This document shows positions 1 through 10,876 of a stretch of DNA of 64,000 nt, piece by piece. The stretch's first letter is position 1, and each line of letters begins with the position of its first letter. The position numbers and the translations under genes were made by a program. The notes below the pieces were generated by a model. It saw only the letters and a program-made list of their open reading frames with translations, did no database searches and had not been told where the DNA came from. The stretch is taken from assembly GCA_020744425.1 (NCBI GenBank), contig JAGMUV010000004.1, forward strand, positions 2,604,001 to 2,668,000, written 5' to 3'. The stretch comes from Dactylonectria macrodidyma (Eukaryota > Ascomycota > Sordariomycetes > Hypocreales > Nectriaceae).

Positions 1-275
1 CGGTTGCAGAGGAGGAAGCAATGTTGCTGGGCCATATGTCGAGACTCCTTGCAAACGTGCGCCACCACAGGTGGACTATGGCTCTGCCAGTACACAAATC
101 TTCTCACTTCCAGTTCAGGAGATGAGGAAGGCGGGGAGTTTTCTCGGTCTTCGATGAGGTCCATTACATGAAATACGCGACGAGGTGGGAGAGCATGCTC
201 CCAGATTAGCATGCGTATTTCTGGGACGAATTTGTTGAAGTATTCAAAGTTGAGATGCCCGACCTGGTTAGCCAT
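1..275 (-). CDS. 2EXR-domain protein, N-terminal part (runs off left edge)
   Basis: A reading frame opens at an ATG (275-273) and stays open to the left edge, giving about 91 codons. The N-terminus reads FEYFNKFVPEIRMLIWEHAL followed by PPRRVFHV, and near the edge comes PPVVAHVCKESR. These match the 2EXR pattern seen in many filamentous fungi: a hydrophobic start, an E-I-R-x-x-I-W core, and then a P-x-V-x-H-V-C-x-E-S-R segment. The family has no firmly assigned biochemical role. The rest of the gene lies outside the window, so total length, introns and stop are unknown. The family match is by eye from motif order; the reading frame is direct observation. Confidence 0.75.
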   Translation of the reverse strand, partial: MANQVGHLNFEYFNKFVPEIRMLIWEHALPPRRVFHVMDLIEDRENSPPSSSPELEVRRFVYWQSHSPPVVAHVCKESRHMAQQHCFLLCN

Positions 276-753
276 TTTGCGCGAGAAAAGTGATGAAGGA
301 GATGGTGGTTGGGTGATGGGCGATGGACATAGAAGAAAGCTGAGGCGGTGTTGATGAAACTACGAAAAGATGAGGTAAATGATTTCGGGGATGGGGGGTT
401 TCTTAATCGATTCTGGTCTAGGGTATGCTGCTTAGATGGATTGTCGCCAGTTTTGTAATTGTTAGGCAAGCTATTTGATGGCTGCCAAGCTGATGGCGGG
501 GTTGTGAGAGGCAAAACAAGCCCTCGGTCAGCCCAGCCACTGGATGATAGTACTCGCTGTTGTCATCCCAAATAAGGCGAAGAGATATTCTAGGAGGGAC
601 GTGAACAAGAAAATTGGTCGCGGCGATGGATCAGGCAATCTCAATATAGTGTAACCGACATGTGGAGCAAAACGAAGGTAGAGCGAGCCATTATGACGGC
701 CAACAGGTGAAAACTTGCATTCCCATACAATGTGATGAATCTTAAGAAAGCGA
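276..753. other. Intergenic stretch, no gene recognised
   Basis: This holds the upstream region of the 2EXR gene and the 3' flank of the short-chain dehydrogenase, both on the minus strand. Short open frames on the minus strand (for example 528-770) show no recognisable motif and look like chance. Confidence 0.5.
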
Positions 754-1740
754 TCACGCACAATGCCCATTCAGTTCACTTTCGGTCCAGTCCCACAGCA
801 TCTTTGCCATCTCATCATTCTTCCCATCATTGCTCGCCATTCCCCCAACACCTACAGGCTCATAGTATTCCCCGCTCTTGACATCTTTCGACACTGATGC
901 CCACAACTGATTCTTGGCTCCTTGCTCTACGGGCGTGAGGAACATGTTTCCAACCCTCGTCATCACCCTTACAATGGTCGGCGAGGCCGTCGCCCCTTCC
1001 ATGAGCTGTGTGCGAACCAGACCTGGGTGGATAGCAGCAACTGTGAGCTGAGGGTACAGTTTCGCCAAATGCCTTGCCCAAAGTACGTTCGCCAGCTTGC
1101 TCTGATAATACCGTCCGTAAGCTCCAAGGCTATCAGCAGTAGTCTTGGGCGTGTCCAAACGACATCCTCCCTTGGGAGCATACGTATGGCCATATGATGC
1201 CAATGAGATAATACGAACATCAGCCATAGTGTCATCGTTGGCTGTCTTCTCCATGATTGGGAGGAGAAGTTTGGTCAGAAGAGCATGACCCATGTGATTG
1301 GTTCCGAACTGTATCTCGTAGCCGTCTTTCGTCAAACCAGGCGGAACCGCCATGATGCCAGCGTTGAGCATGAGGATATCCAGGCGGTCCGTCTCCGAAA
1401 GGACCTTGCGTGATGCCCTCTTGACTGAATCGAACGAGCTTAAGTCCAGTTCGAGAAGTTCGATTGGCGCATCCGGCACCTGTTGCTTAATCTCATCGGC
1501 CGCTGATCGAGCCTTTTCGAGATTGCGTGATGCAAGCCAAATCTGCTTAGGCTTGTGTCGGCAGAACTCAAGCATTACTTGCTTGCCGAGGCCGACATTC
1601 CCTCCTGTAACCAGGATGACCTTTCCAGTCAGGGATGGAATGTCCTTCTCCGGATCGAAGGCAACTGATTTGCTGCGGCAGATCATGTTGGTGTTGAGAA
1701 GCAAGACAGAAAAATTGAAGGGGTCTGAAGTGGAATTCAA
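754..1740 (-). CDS. Short-chain dehydrogenase/reductase, retinol-dehydrogenase/WWOX-like
   Basis: Uninterrupted 328-codon frame. The cofactor-binding motif TGGNVGLG sits at about residues 45-52 in a VILVTGG strand. It is followed by LNAGIM (the NAG structural motif) and the catalytic pair YYQSKLAN, with Ser in IISLASYGH upstream as the expected third catalytic residue. LASRN after the second strand, with an Arg, suggests NADP(H) preference. This layout is that of the classical SDR superfamily, in the group often labelled retinol dehydrogenase or WW-domain oxidoreductase-like; the substrate cannot be read from sequence. Initiation could be at the first Met or at Met19 (MICRSKSVAF). The latter removes a hydrophobic leader that is unusual for the family. 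The gene is divergent from the regulator-like gene starting at 2606. Confidence 0.9.
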   Translation of the reverse strand: MNSTSDPFNFSVLLLNTNMICRSKSVAFDPEKDIPSLTGKVILVTGGNVGLGKQVMLEFCRHKPKQIWLASRNLEKARSAADEIKQQVPDAPIELLELDLSSFDSVKRASRKVLSETDRLDILMLNAGIMAVPPGLTKDGYEIQFGTNHMGHALLTKLLLPIMEKTANDDTMADVRIISLASYGHTYAPKGGCRLDTPKTTADSLGAYGRYYQSKLANVLWARHLAKLYPQLTVAAIHPGLVRTQLMEGATASPTIVRVMTRVGNMFLTPVEQGAKNQLWASVSKDVKSGEYYEPVGVGGMASNDGKNDEMAKMLWDWTESELNGHCA

Positions 1741-2605
1741 AAGAGAAATGATTGTCTGAGATGATGATAGAACTAAGAGGACAGTGGGCTGGGAGAAGGG
1801 TTTATATAGATATTCTGAGAGAGACAGTAGGGGACAAACACATGATTGGTATTCTCAAGGATCACAAAACTCGACCCATGCAACGCCATCTTATGACCTT
1901 TTGCAGCCTGGCTCCAGCAGGTATTGATGTCAATTGCACTTTGCAGAAAGCTAAGGAAGCGGCATTGTAGAAGGGAGACGGGAGATAGAGAGCCAATGAG
2001 CGTGAGTTTGCTAGGACAGGACAGGGGTTCATAACCTTGAAGAAGAACGCTGGCGGTGGTACTCAGCCCAATATTCGCAGATATTCCAAAGTAACGGGAA
2101 TGTTTTGAGCCGACGACACGTCATTCAGATCTCCTTGCGTACAATTTTCCCCAATTTTAGGATAGTCGTGTGAGGCGCGGGACGAGTTGCAACTCCAACA
2201 GATGTCTCGAGCACAGTCCATTCAGCCACACAAGGGTCAAACCGATGATGCATGGATATGGCACCATTCCAAAAAGGGAACTCAATCTGATCTTGGCGGC
2301 AGCAGCTCAGGACTTGCCGAAACTCATCCATCTGCTGCGTAAGCCGCAGCATGTCAGCTCACAACCTTTCTCTTTCTGGCAAACAATCGAATTGCATGGC
2401 GCATATCTGTCACTCTGGTCATATCTCTGCGACCAACCACCGCGACACATTTCTGCAGAATCGAATATCCTGTTCTGACCTTGTGATTGGGTAGTCACAT
2501 ACTCATGGCGACACAACCCTCGTCTTCGTCTTTCGCTGCTAGTAAGAACGCTCTAGGCCCCAATGCACTGCCGCTTTGTGCAGGTCTCGGCATTGGGCTG
2601 ATCTC
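1741..2605. promoter_or_regulatory. Divergent intergenic region between SDR and regulator-like gene
   Basis: About 865 nt separate the divergent starts of the short-chain dehydrogenase and the transcription-factor-domain gene, so both promoters must lie here. I could not identify specific binding sites. Small open frames in this stretch (1752-1970, 2170-2478) carry no recognisable domain. Confidence 0.4.
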
Positions 2606-4149
2606 ATGACAGATCCGACACCCGGTCTTTTCATCGTTAGCACGTCTCTAGACAAACCAGACAAGGAAACGCGCAAGTTCATCCGCAGTCATGTCATGCG
2701 AGGGAAGAACACGCGGAAGTCCAAACGCACTAAGGAAGTAGCCAATCAGTTTGATTCCCTGGTTCAAGATGCTTCAGAAGATACCACGTCTCGAGGGTTG
2801 TTAGATAGAGGCCAACACGGAGCGACAGAGTGGATCCTTATGCCACCTCAGAAGGTTGCTTCTGAGCTTCGTCTATATGGATTCGCAGAGGAAATGAGGC
2901 CATACATGTTGGATCTCATCCAGAAAGGTATGCTCCTCAACATTTATCAGTTGTTGCCCAGTAAGTTCGCTTGAAGACATGCATCTAACACTTTGTCTAG
3001 CTTTCACCATCGTCAAACCGTCAACCTACACAATAGAGGTTACTTTGGTTGAAAGCCAAAGGAGCGACATGTTGTGCTTCGCTAACTTCTCTCAACACCC
3101 TGCCCTGCTTCACTCCATCTTATTCACTGCCCAAGCTTTCTGCGACTTATCACTCGGACATATTTATGGAAAGACTGCCCGATTCCATCTGGCGAAAACA
3201 CTGTATCATCTTCAACAATGTATACAAAATGACCGCGAGGCGACGACGGAATCCACGATGATCGTGGTCGTGTCTCTGGCGACAGCTGCCGCCATCCTTG
3301 GTGATATTGAATCACTTGGGAAGCATCTGGATGGACTTCATCGAATGATTGAGATGCGTGGTGGGCTACATGCACTTAGTGACGGTGTTGTCAAACACAA
3401 AGCTCAAAGGTCAATTCCATACATGCCCCTGCTCGATATTTTGTCATCCTTGACTAACAGAACTATATAGAATCGACTTCGGACTCGCTATGTCGACTGG
3501 ATGCGGGTTAAAGTTCCCGCAAGAAAATATCTCGTGGAGTCCCCAGGTTGCTCAGGGAGTATTGGCGACAAAATTACCCGAACTGAGCATGATCGACCCG
3601 CGACCAGACCCACGACTACTGCATATCTGGGCCGATCTACGTGTATTTTCAAGGGCAGCAAACGAGGCCTCAGTGACTGGAGTGAAGATGTCAGGAGCCT
3701 TCTTCTCTCGGCTCAACACGTCCGTGCCATCGCGGCTGATAGCTCTGCGATTTGACCCGGCTTCAGTTCCAGAACTGTTGAGACTTTGCATGCTAGCCTA
3801 TATGAAAAGTCTTCTCATTCAAATTGATGGCCTCGGTCCGAGGATGACACATCTAGTGGATGGCTTAACAACCGCCCTCCAAGCACAGCAAATACCTCCA
3901 GCTCCTGAACAAGCAAGGCTTCTCCTGTGGACACTTTTCATCGCAAAGCTGTCGATTTTCGAGGACTCTGACCAGGACTGGCTTCAAGAGGCCATGGTAC
4001 AGACAGTTGTATCGCTTGACCTCCGAACTTGGCAACAGACGAGAGTAGTACTAAAGAGTTTCTTATGGGTCGATCTAGTCTACAATCAGCCTGGAAAGCG
4101 GCTGTTTGATCAATGGCTTAGGAATGACAGGAACGGAGAGGGGCGGTAA
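2606..4149 (+). CDS. Fungal transcription-factor-domain protein (DUF3468 type)
   Basis: Three exons, 2606-2960, 3001-3409 and 3471-4149, join in frame to give 480 aa. The N-terminus carries a short stretch RSHVMRGKN, followed by basic residues. This is characteristic of a large fungal family annotated as Zn2Cys6-associated or DUF3468 transcription-factor-like proteins that often lack the zinc cluster. No Cys6 cluster is visible here. The middle region around RGGLHAL, then IDFGLAMSTG across the second junction, matches the conserved core of that family. The first intron is only 40 nt but has a GTAAGT donor and CTAAC branch site; the second is 61 nt. It is probably a nuclear regulator, but DNA binding is not supported by the sequence itself. 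It is divergent from the SDR gene, a common arrangement without proof of co-regulation. Confidence 0.8.
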
Positions 4150-4609
4150 AAAATGTGGAAGAGACCAGGGACGTGGTGAGTTTGAGACGAGGCGGCAATG
4201 CCACGGATAAGGCCAGCCTGCCTGGTCTCATTGTGAAAATTTTATTGTTGAAATGAGCGACGTATTATATTACTTTGCTGGCGACAATTCTGAAAATGGT
4301 GGAACAGCCTCGTCATAAATTGGCCGGTGGTAGTGAAATGTCAATCTGTTCGCTACAATCGGACTGTCGAATTATAGTCTTGAGCCACAGACAATTGTTC
4401 ACCAGACGTAGTATGAGCAATGGAGAGTAAAAATAGAACTCGCGACTCAATAGTTGGCAGCAATTCAAAGTTACGTCTAATTGTATGGTTTGAGTTTCAC
4501 TTGTGTTGTTGTAGGGTACATTCGCGCATATTCCAGAGATAATAACCGTATTTATGGTTAGAAAAAGGTGGGCTGGGTGCTTAGCGTGGCACAACGGCCA
4601 GAGTGGCTA

Positions 4610-4865
4610 TTTACGACTCGAGTGCTTTGAACCCATAGGTTCTGACCAAGTGGGCAGCTATTCGTGTTGCTGGAGCAGGATGAACTAATGATGAAGCATA
4701 GTTGGCCACGTTTCCATGTATGTCTGCTCCGTCAGCAACGAGCAACAAGGATGCCCGCAGCACGGTGATGGTAGGTTTCGGCTGTTGGTTCCAAAGAAGG
4801 ATTTCATGGGTGGGTTTACACTGGTCCGATATTAAGGACAGGTAGCAGGTCCTCTCGTCGTGCTA
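4610..4865 (-). pseudogene. Possible ankyrin-like coding fragment or terminal exon
   Basis: On the minus strand a frame is open from just after a TAG at about 4866 down to a TAA near 4610. It has no in-frame ATG. Its C-terminal half has protein-like composition, including LLLVADGADIHGN and ending YGFKALES. GADIHGN resembles the loop of an ankyrin repeat (GADIN/GADVN). The upstream boundary TTTGTCTAG would serve as a splice acceptor, so this could be the last exon of a small gene whose first exon lies near 4880-5028. It could equally be the remnant of a larger gene. Nothing else was recognised, and chance cannot be excluded. Confidence 0.25.
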
Positions 4866-5521
4866 GACAAAGTTGAAAGGATCGGTGGCGTGGCTCCGAG
4901 CGCCCCACTGCCTCATTAGGAATATTCTGGAAATGGGAGGTGTTTGGGGGTGTTTTGTGATGTTGTGAAGAGGCCACTTTGACATGGACGGTCAACGGCC
5001 CATTTAGCCTCCGAAATGGATCTGCCACCTGATTGACTCCTTCTTGTTTTGCCCATCATTGTGATTTAGTTCAGGCAGAGTCATGGGCAACGTACGTGAG
5101 TCACCATTATGCCCAAGATAGAAGGTTGTAGAACTAGATTCTTTAGAAGATGTCGCCTCAAGTCAGCAAGCATGTCAGGCTTTGCCGCTTGTCCTTGTCA
5201 AAGTCAGCGCGTTGGTGGCGCAAGTGCCGCCGGAGCAGTGGAGTGTCCGCCAGCCTACAGGTGGCTCCTCGGGATGTAATGCTGCGGCAGGCGCTGAGGC
5301 GCTGGCTTTTAGGGCGTTTTGGGGCTTGAGGTGCCGGGCCCCCCTCCGCTATCCAATGTATCGGTGTGCAAGCGCTTCTTTCTAGCACTGTGCGCCCCAC
5401 GACGGATGACGTACTGCCGCAAGGACCTTGGGGGGTCTCTCAGTGGCACGGCGCTAAAAAACACTTGCCGTAAGGCTGTTGCACAGTGCGAACCAGGCTA
5501 GCTCATTCATCGGACCCCTGT

Positions 5522-5527
5522 CACGTG
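5522..5527. promoter_or_regulatory. CACGTG palindrome in BiP promoter
   Basis: A perfect CACGTG lies about 280 nt upstream of the BiP start codon, in the context GTCACGTGGGG. bZIP and bHLH factors bind this core. The unfolded-protein-response factor HacA/Hac1 binds related E-box-like elements in fungi, so it is a candidate UPR element. The site is seen directly; the role is inferred, and six-base palindromes occur by chance. Confidence 0.25.
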
Positions 5528-5805
5528 GGGCGAATGCAGGGGTGGTGGCGGGTGATGTGAAATCTGGCCTCTTGTGCAATCTGGACACCTCAACTTTTTT
5601 GAAGTCGGCCTTCTTAAGCTCCGGACTTCCTCTCAATCCTCCAAACCCGTCTTTTCCAACCCACACACGATACCCCCCTCCCACTCGAATTGAACACGCC
5701 AGGTTGAGGATACAGAGCCTCACTGCGTTGGAGAATTTACCAGTTTTCTTTTCTATTCCTGCCTCATTGCTTGTCTTCTAGGCAATAACCACAACTACTC
5801 CCGCC

Positions 5806-8054
5806 ATGGCTCGTTCAAGGAGCTCAATGGCCCTGGGCCTGGGACTCCTTTGTTGGATCGCCCTCCTCTTCGCCCCCGCCGCCTTCGTCCAGACCGTCAA
5901 CGCCGAGGATGTCGATAACTACGGCACCGTCATTGGTATTGTACGTGCCCGCGACTGGCTCTCTAGCTCTCTAGCTGAGCTCCCCTCAGGGAATCGCCCC
6001 AGCTAACCATTGGTCTTTAGGATTTGGGAACTACCTACAGCTGTGTCGGTGTGATGCAGAAGGGCAAGGTCGAGATTCTCGTCAACGATCAGGGTAACCG
6101 AATCACTCCCTCATACGTCGCCTTCACCGAGGAGGAGCGCCTGGTTGGTGACTCCGCCAAGAACCAGGCCGCTTCCAACCCCACCAACACTGTCTACGAC
6201 GTCAAGTATGATTCCCCTAGGAAACACCCCAATTGTTCGACAAAGCAGCGGCTAACAATCTTGCAGGCGTCTGATTGGTCGCAAGTTCTCGGATAAGGAT
6301 GTCCAGTCCGATATGAAGCACTTCCCTTACAAGGTCGTCTCCCGCGAGGGCAAGCCCGTCGTTCAGGTCCAGGTCGATGGTGCTTCCAAGCAGTTCACCC
6401 CCGAGGAAATCTCTGCCATGATTCTTGGCAAGATGAAGGAGGTCGCTGAGTCCTACCTCGGCAAGAAGGTTACCCACGCCGTTGTTACTGTTCCCGCCTA
6501 CTTCAACGTAAGTTTACTCTGAGCCGATTTTCTCACGTGCATCTCGCTAACTTGGCAACAGGACAATCAGCGACAGGCTACCAAGGATGCCGGTATCATT
6601 GCCGGCCTCAACGTCCTCCGAGTTGTCAACGAGCCCACCGCTGCCGCTATCGCGTACGGCCTGGACAAGACCGACGGCGAGCGACAGATCATTGTCTACG
6701 ATCTTGGTGGTGGTACCTTCGATGTCTCCCTCCTTTCCATTGACCAGGGTGTCTTCGAGGTCCTGGCTACCGCTGGTGACACTCACCTGGGTGGTGAGGA
6801 TTTCGACCAGCGCATCATCAACCACTTCGCCAAGTCTTACAACAAGAAGAACAACGTCGATATCACCAAGGACCTCAAAGCCATGGGCAAGTTGAAGCGT
6901 GAGGCCGAGAAGGCCAAGCGTACCCTGTCTTCTCAGATGAGCACCCGCATTGAGATCGAGGCTTTCTATGAGGGCAACGACTTCTCTGAGACTCTTACCC
7001 GCGCCAAGTTTGAGGAGCTCAACATGGATCTTTTCAAGAAGACCATCAAGCCCGTTGAGCAGGTTCTCAAGGATGCCAACGTCAAGAAGGTTGAGATCGA
7101 CGACATTGTTCTCGTCGGTGGTTCTACCCGTATCCCCAAGGTTCAGTCCCTGATTGAGGAGTACTTCAGTGGCAAGAAGGCTTCCAAGGGTATCAACCCT
7201 GACGAGGCTGTCGCTTTCGGCGCTGCCGTTCAGGCTGGTGTTCTTTCCGGCGAGGAGGGTACTGAGGAGCTTGTCCTCATGGACGTCAACCCCTTGACCC
7301 TTGGTATCGAGACCACCGGTGGAGTCATGACCAAGCTCATCGGCCGCAACACCCCCATCCCTACCCGCAAGAGCCAAATCTTCTCTACCGCCGCTGATAA
7401 CCAGCCCGTCGTTCTGATCCAGGTCTACGAGGGTGAGCGATCTCTGACCAAGGACAACAACCTTCTTGGAAAGTTCGAACTCACTGGCATCCCCCCCGCT
7501 CCCCGTGGCGTTCCCCAGGTCGAGGTCTCTTTCGAGCTCGATGCCAACGGTATTCTCAAGGTCTCTGCTCACGACAAGGGCACTGGCAAGCAGGAGACCA
7601 TCACCATTACCAACGACAAGGGCCGTCTCACTCAGGAGGAGATTGATCGCATGGTCGCCGAGGCTGAGAAGTACGCCGAGGAGGACAAGGCTACCCGTGA
7701 GCGCATCGAGGCCCGAAACGGTCTTGAGAACTACGCCTTCAGCCTTAAGAACCAGGTCAACGATGAGGAGGGTCTTGGTGGCAAGATTGACGAGGAGGAC
7801 AAGGAGACCGTGAGTTTACCCTCTGTTGATGTACTTGAGATTGCAAACACTAACTTTGACATCAGATTCTCGACGCCGTCAAGGAGGCTACTGAGTGGCT
7901 CGAGGAGAACGGCGCTGACGCCACCACTGAGGATTTCGAGGAGCAGAAGGAGAAGCTGTCCAACGTCGCCTACCCCATCACCTCCAAGATGTACCAGGGT
8001 GCTGGCGATGCTGGTGGCGCGGATGAGGCTGAGGACTTCCACGATGAGCTTTAA
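5806..8054 (+). CDS. KAR2: ER Hsp70 chaperone BiP/GRP78
   Basis: Five exons (5806-5940, 6021-6205, 6267-6507, 6562-7809, 7866-8054) join in frame to 665 aa, the usual BiP length. A hydrophobic signal peptide ([18 protein letters not shown]) ends near residue 33 (VNA|ED). The ATPase domain shows [11 protein letters not shown], then [12 protein letters not shown] and [11 protein letters not shown]. The substrate-binding domain contains [12 protein letters not shown] and [10 protein letters not shown]. The last four residues are HDEL, the ER retrieval signal. Together these identify the luminal ATP-driven chaperone that assists translocation and folding and senses ER stress. Codon use is strongly biased to C- and G-ending codons typical of highly expressed fungal genes. 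Identification is secure. Confidence 0.98.
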
Positions 8055-9293
8055 ATGGATAGACGTCGGGTTTGTAAAAGGGAAAAGAAACATAATTGCT
8101 CCACGTTATCAGGTGTTTGGTTGGCGGTGAATCGGGACACCCCGCATCGAGTCTGCCTACATAGGTCTTGTAAAGTAGAAGAGCGAATACAATTTGAGAC
8201 TTAACTTCATCGATCAATGCCAAGTTTCCTAGATGTCTTTGAGGTGGCACTTGTTGTTTTGTCAGTATAAGCGGTGTCCGAGTGCAACATGGATCCAGGA
8301 GACAGAAATCCGGTATCAATTGGAGCAGTTGCTAGAAACGGAGAATTCAGTCGGTGCCACAACAATCTAAGGAAGGCTGATGAAGGGAAAGACAATGTGC
8401 GTCTACATGATCAAATAATGGTCAGCAGCCGCACCGGATTACTATAAGAGCTGCTGCGCCAGCTAACACAGAAATTAGGCAATGAGATAATGAGCCCATT
8501 CGTTTGCAAAGAGATGTCAAGCTTTTAGACAGGCTCGACGGTCTTCTTTAATATTGTTAGTCTACCTAGAACCCCATTGGCCGATTTTCTACGCATATGA
8601 TCCATCAGCCAAAATGTCATAAAAGACTAGGGGGGGGGGGCCCTTAGCCTTAGAAGATTTGAGTTAATTTTATGTTGTATACAAGCTGTATCCCCCCTAA
8701 ATTAGAAGACAAGCCTATATAGAGAACGCATATAGTTGAATAAATTAGACTGGAAGCTCGCTTCTAACGACATAGAGCAAGTTGATGTTTTCTGTGTTCG
8801 GTGTTTCCACCTATTGCCTAGCACTGAATGCATGTGTCCATCTCGGGCGGGAGGCGTTGTTATGTGCAGCAGACAACGACGCTCTCGTGGCAAATATCAA
8901 AGCGTTTGCCGAACAGGTGTAAACAGCTGGCAAGGAAGTAAGAATGAGGCGGGCGCAAAGCGAACAATAGGCTAGTGTCATTGTGAATCAACACAACTAA
9001 TTGGTTCTAAACAACCCAGAACAAGTGGTTGGGCTTGGACTCCATTCACTTCCACTTTAACTTTGCAATGGGACTCCTATTGTGAGCAGCTGGCGACCAG
9101 CTGGCGACCAAAAGAGTGCCCTCCCACATTCATAAATCTCTCTTCACAACACTTCCGCTGCATGTAATGTCTTCTCTTCCACACTTCAACTGCAAAGTAG
9201 CGAGAAACCCACAAACTTCTCAAGGCTTCCCAACTCCCCTTTCTACCCCCTTCTCTACCTTGATTTAGACCCCTCCTCCCAGCAACAGTAATC
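8055..9293. other. Intergenic stretch with homopolymer run
   Basis: 1.24 kb between BiP and the orphan gene. It contains an 11-nt G run at 8630-8640 inside TAGGGG..., with a matching CCCCCCTA about 60 nt further on, in AT-rich DNA. Just before the next gene a direct duplication of AGCTGGCGACC occurs at about 9088-9109. No gene recognised. Confidence 0.4.
8630..8700. repeat. G-run with facing C-run (short inverted repeat)
   Basis: CTAGGGGGG... at 8628-8640 is faced by CCCCCCTA near 8692-8699, separated by AT-rich sequence. The arms could pair over seven or eight bases. This could be a slippage product or the relic of a small mobile element; nothing more can be said. Confidence 0.3.
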
Positions 9294-10445
9294 ATGGGGT
9301 CTAGCGCTCCAGTTGTCGAATTTCTCGCCTCCCTACGCACGCTCTTGGCTGAAACTGCTGCTAAGAAGCGAGCCACTGAGCGCGACGAGTTTGCCAGTCT
9401 TCGCGGCTCCCTCATCAAGTTCATTGTACAGTGCAGCACTACGCTGAGAGCTACTCAAGCCCGAGCGAACTGCACGCTGCAGTTTACCGACGGCACATTG
9501 CCTACGACCGACCTACAAGCACCCCCTTACAAGATCAAGGTCTACCGCGAGACTTACGACCAACTCGAAAAGGCTTCTTCAGGCGATGAGTTTATCGAGA
9601 CCTTGCAGACCGCGATTGGGAAGCAGGTGCCCCGGCACGGCAGGATTCGTTTGACCAAGACTCGGCGCCAGGTCCAGATGACCAAGAAGAATACAACCGA
9701 GCCCGAGCCTAAGATCGAGCCTCAGATAGTGGCTAAGATTAACCCTAAGGTCGAGCAGGTTGAGCCTAAATTCGAACAGAGTGAGCTTAAGATCGAGCTC
9801 CCAACCCTCACCTACGCCAAGCCAGAGACCACAACCAAGGAGATCCAGTCCGATGTTCCCACCGAATCCCCCAAGACAACCATGTCCGAAAAGCCAATTG
9901 AGCTGGACTTGGAGGCCAGAATAATCGATAACATGGCCACCCAGGGTGATGCCGAGTGGGTTGCGTACAAGAAGTCATTGTTGGCCTTGGCTTTCCCCGA
10001 CTCTCTCGTTGTTAGCTCGGTTGCCGAACGCATCATGACTACTTTCAAATTCCTCAAGAACAAATCTCTTTTTACTGAACCGACCGATTGGCAATCTCAC
10101 CTGGAATACCTCATCTCGCAAGATGCCCGACTTCCTTTGGAACACCAAGACATTGACCAACGTCTGAAGACCATCGTCAGAATCTGCTATTTCAGCGAAG
10201 CGGCAATCTCCCAAGGCAACGGATGGTCTTCTACGACCGACTGGGAAAGGCGTCGCGTCGCGGTCCGCACTTGCGGAATCCTTGCTGAGGTGACAGCGCC
10301 AGTGGATGAGGCTTATTTCAGTGTCTGCGACACGACTGCCTGGGTTGCCAATGTCCTAAATCAGTTCGCGTTCATTGAACTTATGGAAGGCCCCAAAGTC
10401 AGGGTGTATGGTTTGCATGAGGACTTCGCCTTGGTGGATGAGTGA
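9294..10445 (+). CDS. Hypothetical protein, single exon, 383 aa, unrecognised
   Basis: Intronless frame with an ATG in the context ATCATGG and a pyrimidine-rich leader. I recognise no family. The N-terminal ~130 residues are mixed helical and basic, starting APVVEFLASLRTLLAETAAK. A central segment at about residues 140-190 is charged and repetitive, with spaced copies of K-I-E-P-like units (EPKIEP, NPKVEQ, EPKFEQ, LKIELP). The C-terminal ~170 residues look globular, with hydrophobic periodicity and aromatic residues (WVAYKKSLLALAF, DWQSHLEYLI, TAWVANVLNQFAFIELM). No signal peptide or membrane span. Codon bias and the long open frame make it a convincing gene; function unknown. Confidence 0.8.
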   Translation: MGSSAPVVEFLASLRTLLAETAAKKRATERDEFASLRGSLIKFIVQCSTTLRATQARANCTLQFTDGTLPTTDLQAPPYKIKVYRETYDQLEKASSGDEFIETLQTAIGKQVPRHGRIRLTKTRRQVQMTKKNTTEPEPKIEPQIVAKINPKVEQVEPKFEQSELKIELPTLTYAKPETTTKEIQSDVPTESPKTTMSEKPIELDLEARIIDNMATQGDAEWVAYKKSLLALAFPDSLVVSSVAERIMTTFKFLKNKSLFTEPTDWQSHLEYLISQDARLPLEHQDIDQRLKTIVRICYFSEAAISQGNGWSSTTDWERRRVAVRTCGILAEVTAPVDEAYFSVCDTTAWVANVLNQFAFIELMEGPKVRVYGLHEDFALVDE

Positions 10446-10876
10446 GGATGGGAAGACTCAGTTGGAGGGGAATGATGATGGTGGATGAAACATGATGACG
10501 ATGACAACGATGGTAACCATGACTTTGAGAAATTTGGCCTGGCTGATGAGAATACCGGTGAGGGACGTACACATCAAAACTTGCTATCATAGACGAGTAG
10601 GTTACTTGACTGGAACTGGAATATAAAATCGCTATGTAGTTCACCTGTCAACTTGTCTTTGTACTCACTTTGGTGTTTTGAGTCAACTCCATGGCACAGT
10701 TATCAGGCCCGGCACGTGACAGCGCGAGGTAATCTGTCCAAGCGCAACGCGCGACGCGAGGCCTGGTGAAATGACGACACCACATCTTACTTTAACACCA
10801 CTTCCTGGCTTTTCTTGGATTCAACCATTGCTCTATCGGATCATTGTGTCATCAATTGATTTTTAGTGCGAGAAAC
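10446..10876. other. Intergenic stretch
   Basis: 431 nt between two co-oriented genes. It includes GCACGTGACAGCGCG near 10713, a possible promoter element for the downstream gene. Nothing else seen. Confidence 0.4.

Larger units (their letters stand above)
4150..5805. other. Intergenic region upstream of BiP
   Basis: 1.65 kb between the regulator-like gene and BiP. It contains the doubtful minus-strand coding fragment at 4610-4865 (listed separately). The BiP promoter has a perfect CACGTG at 5522-5527 and pyrimidine-rich sequence just before the start codon. Open frames on the plus strand at 5182-5781 have no recognisable domain and probably belong to the promoter or leader. Confidence 0.5.

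Noticed and set aside
4585..4660. tRNA-like string with GGCCAGAGTGGC
   Set aside because: No matching acceptor stem or T-loop GGTTCGA; the stretch reads better as the minus-strand coding fragment.
6547..7572. 341-codon open frame antisense to BiP
   Set aside because: Long antisense frames are a known by-product of codon bias in highly expressed Hsp70 genes. The translation is Leu/Gly/Asp-rich with no domain, and the sense gene is certain.
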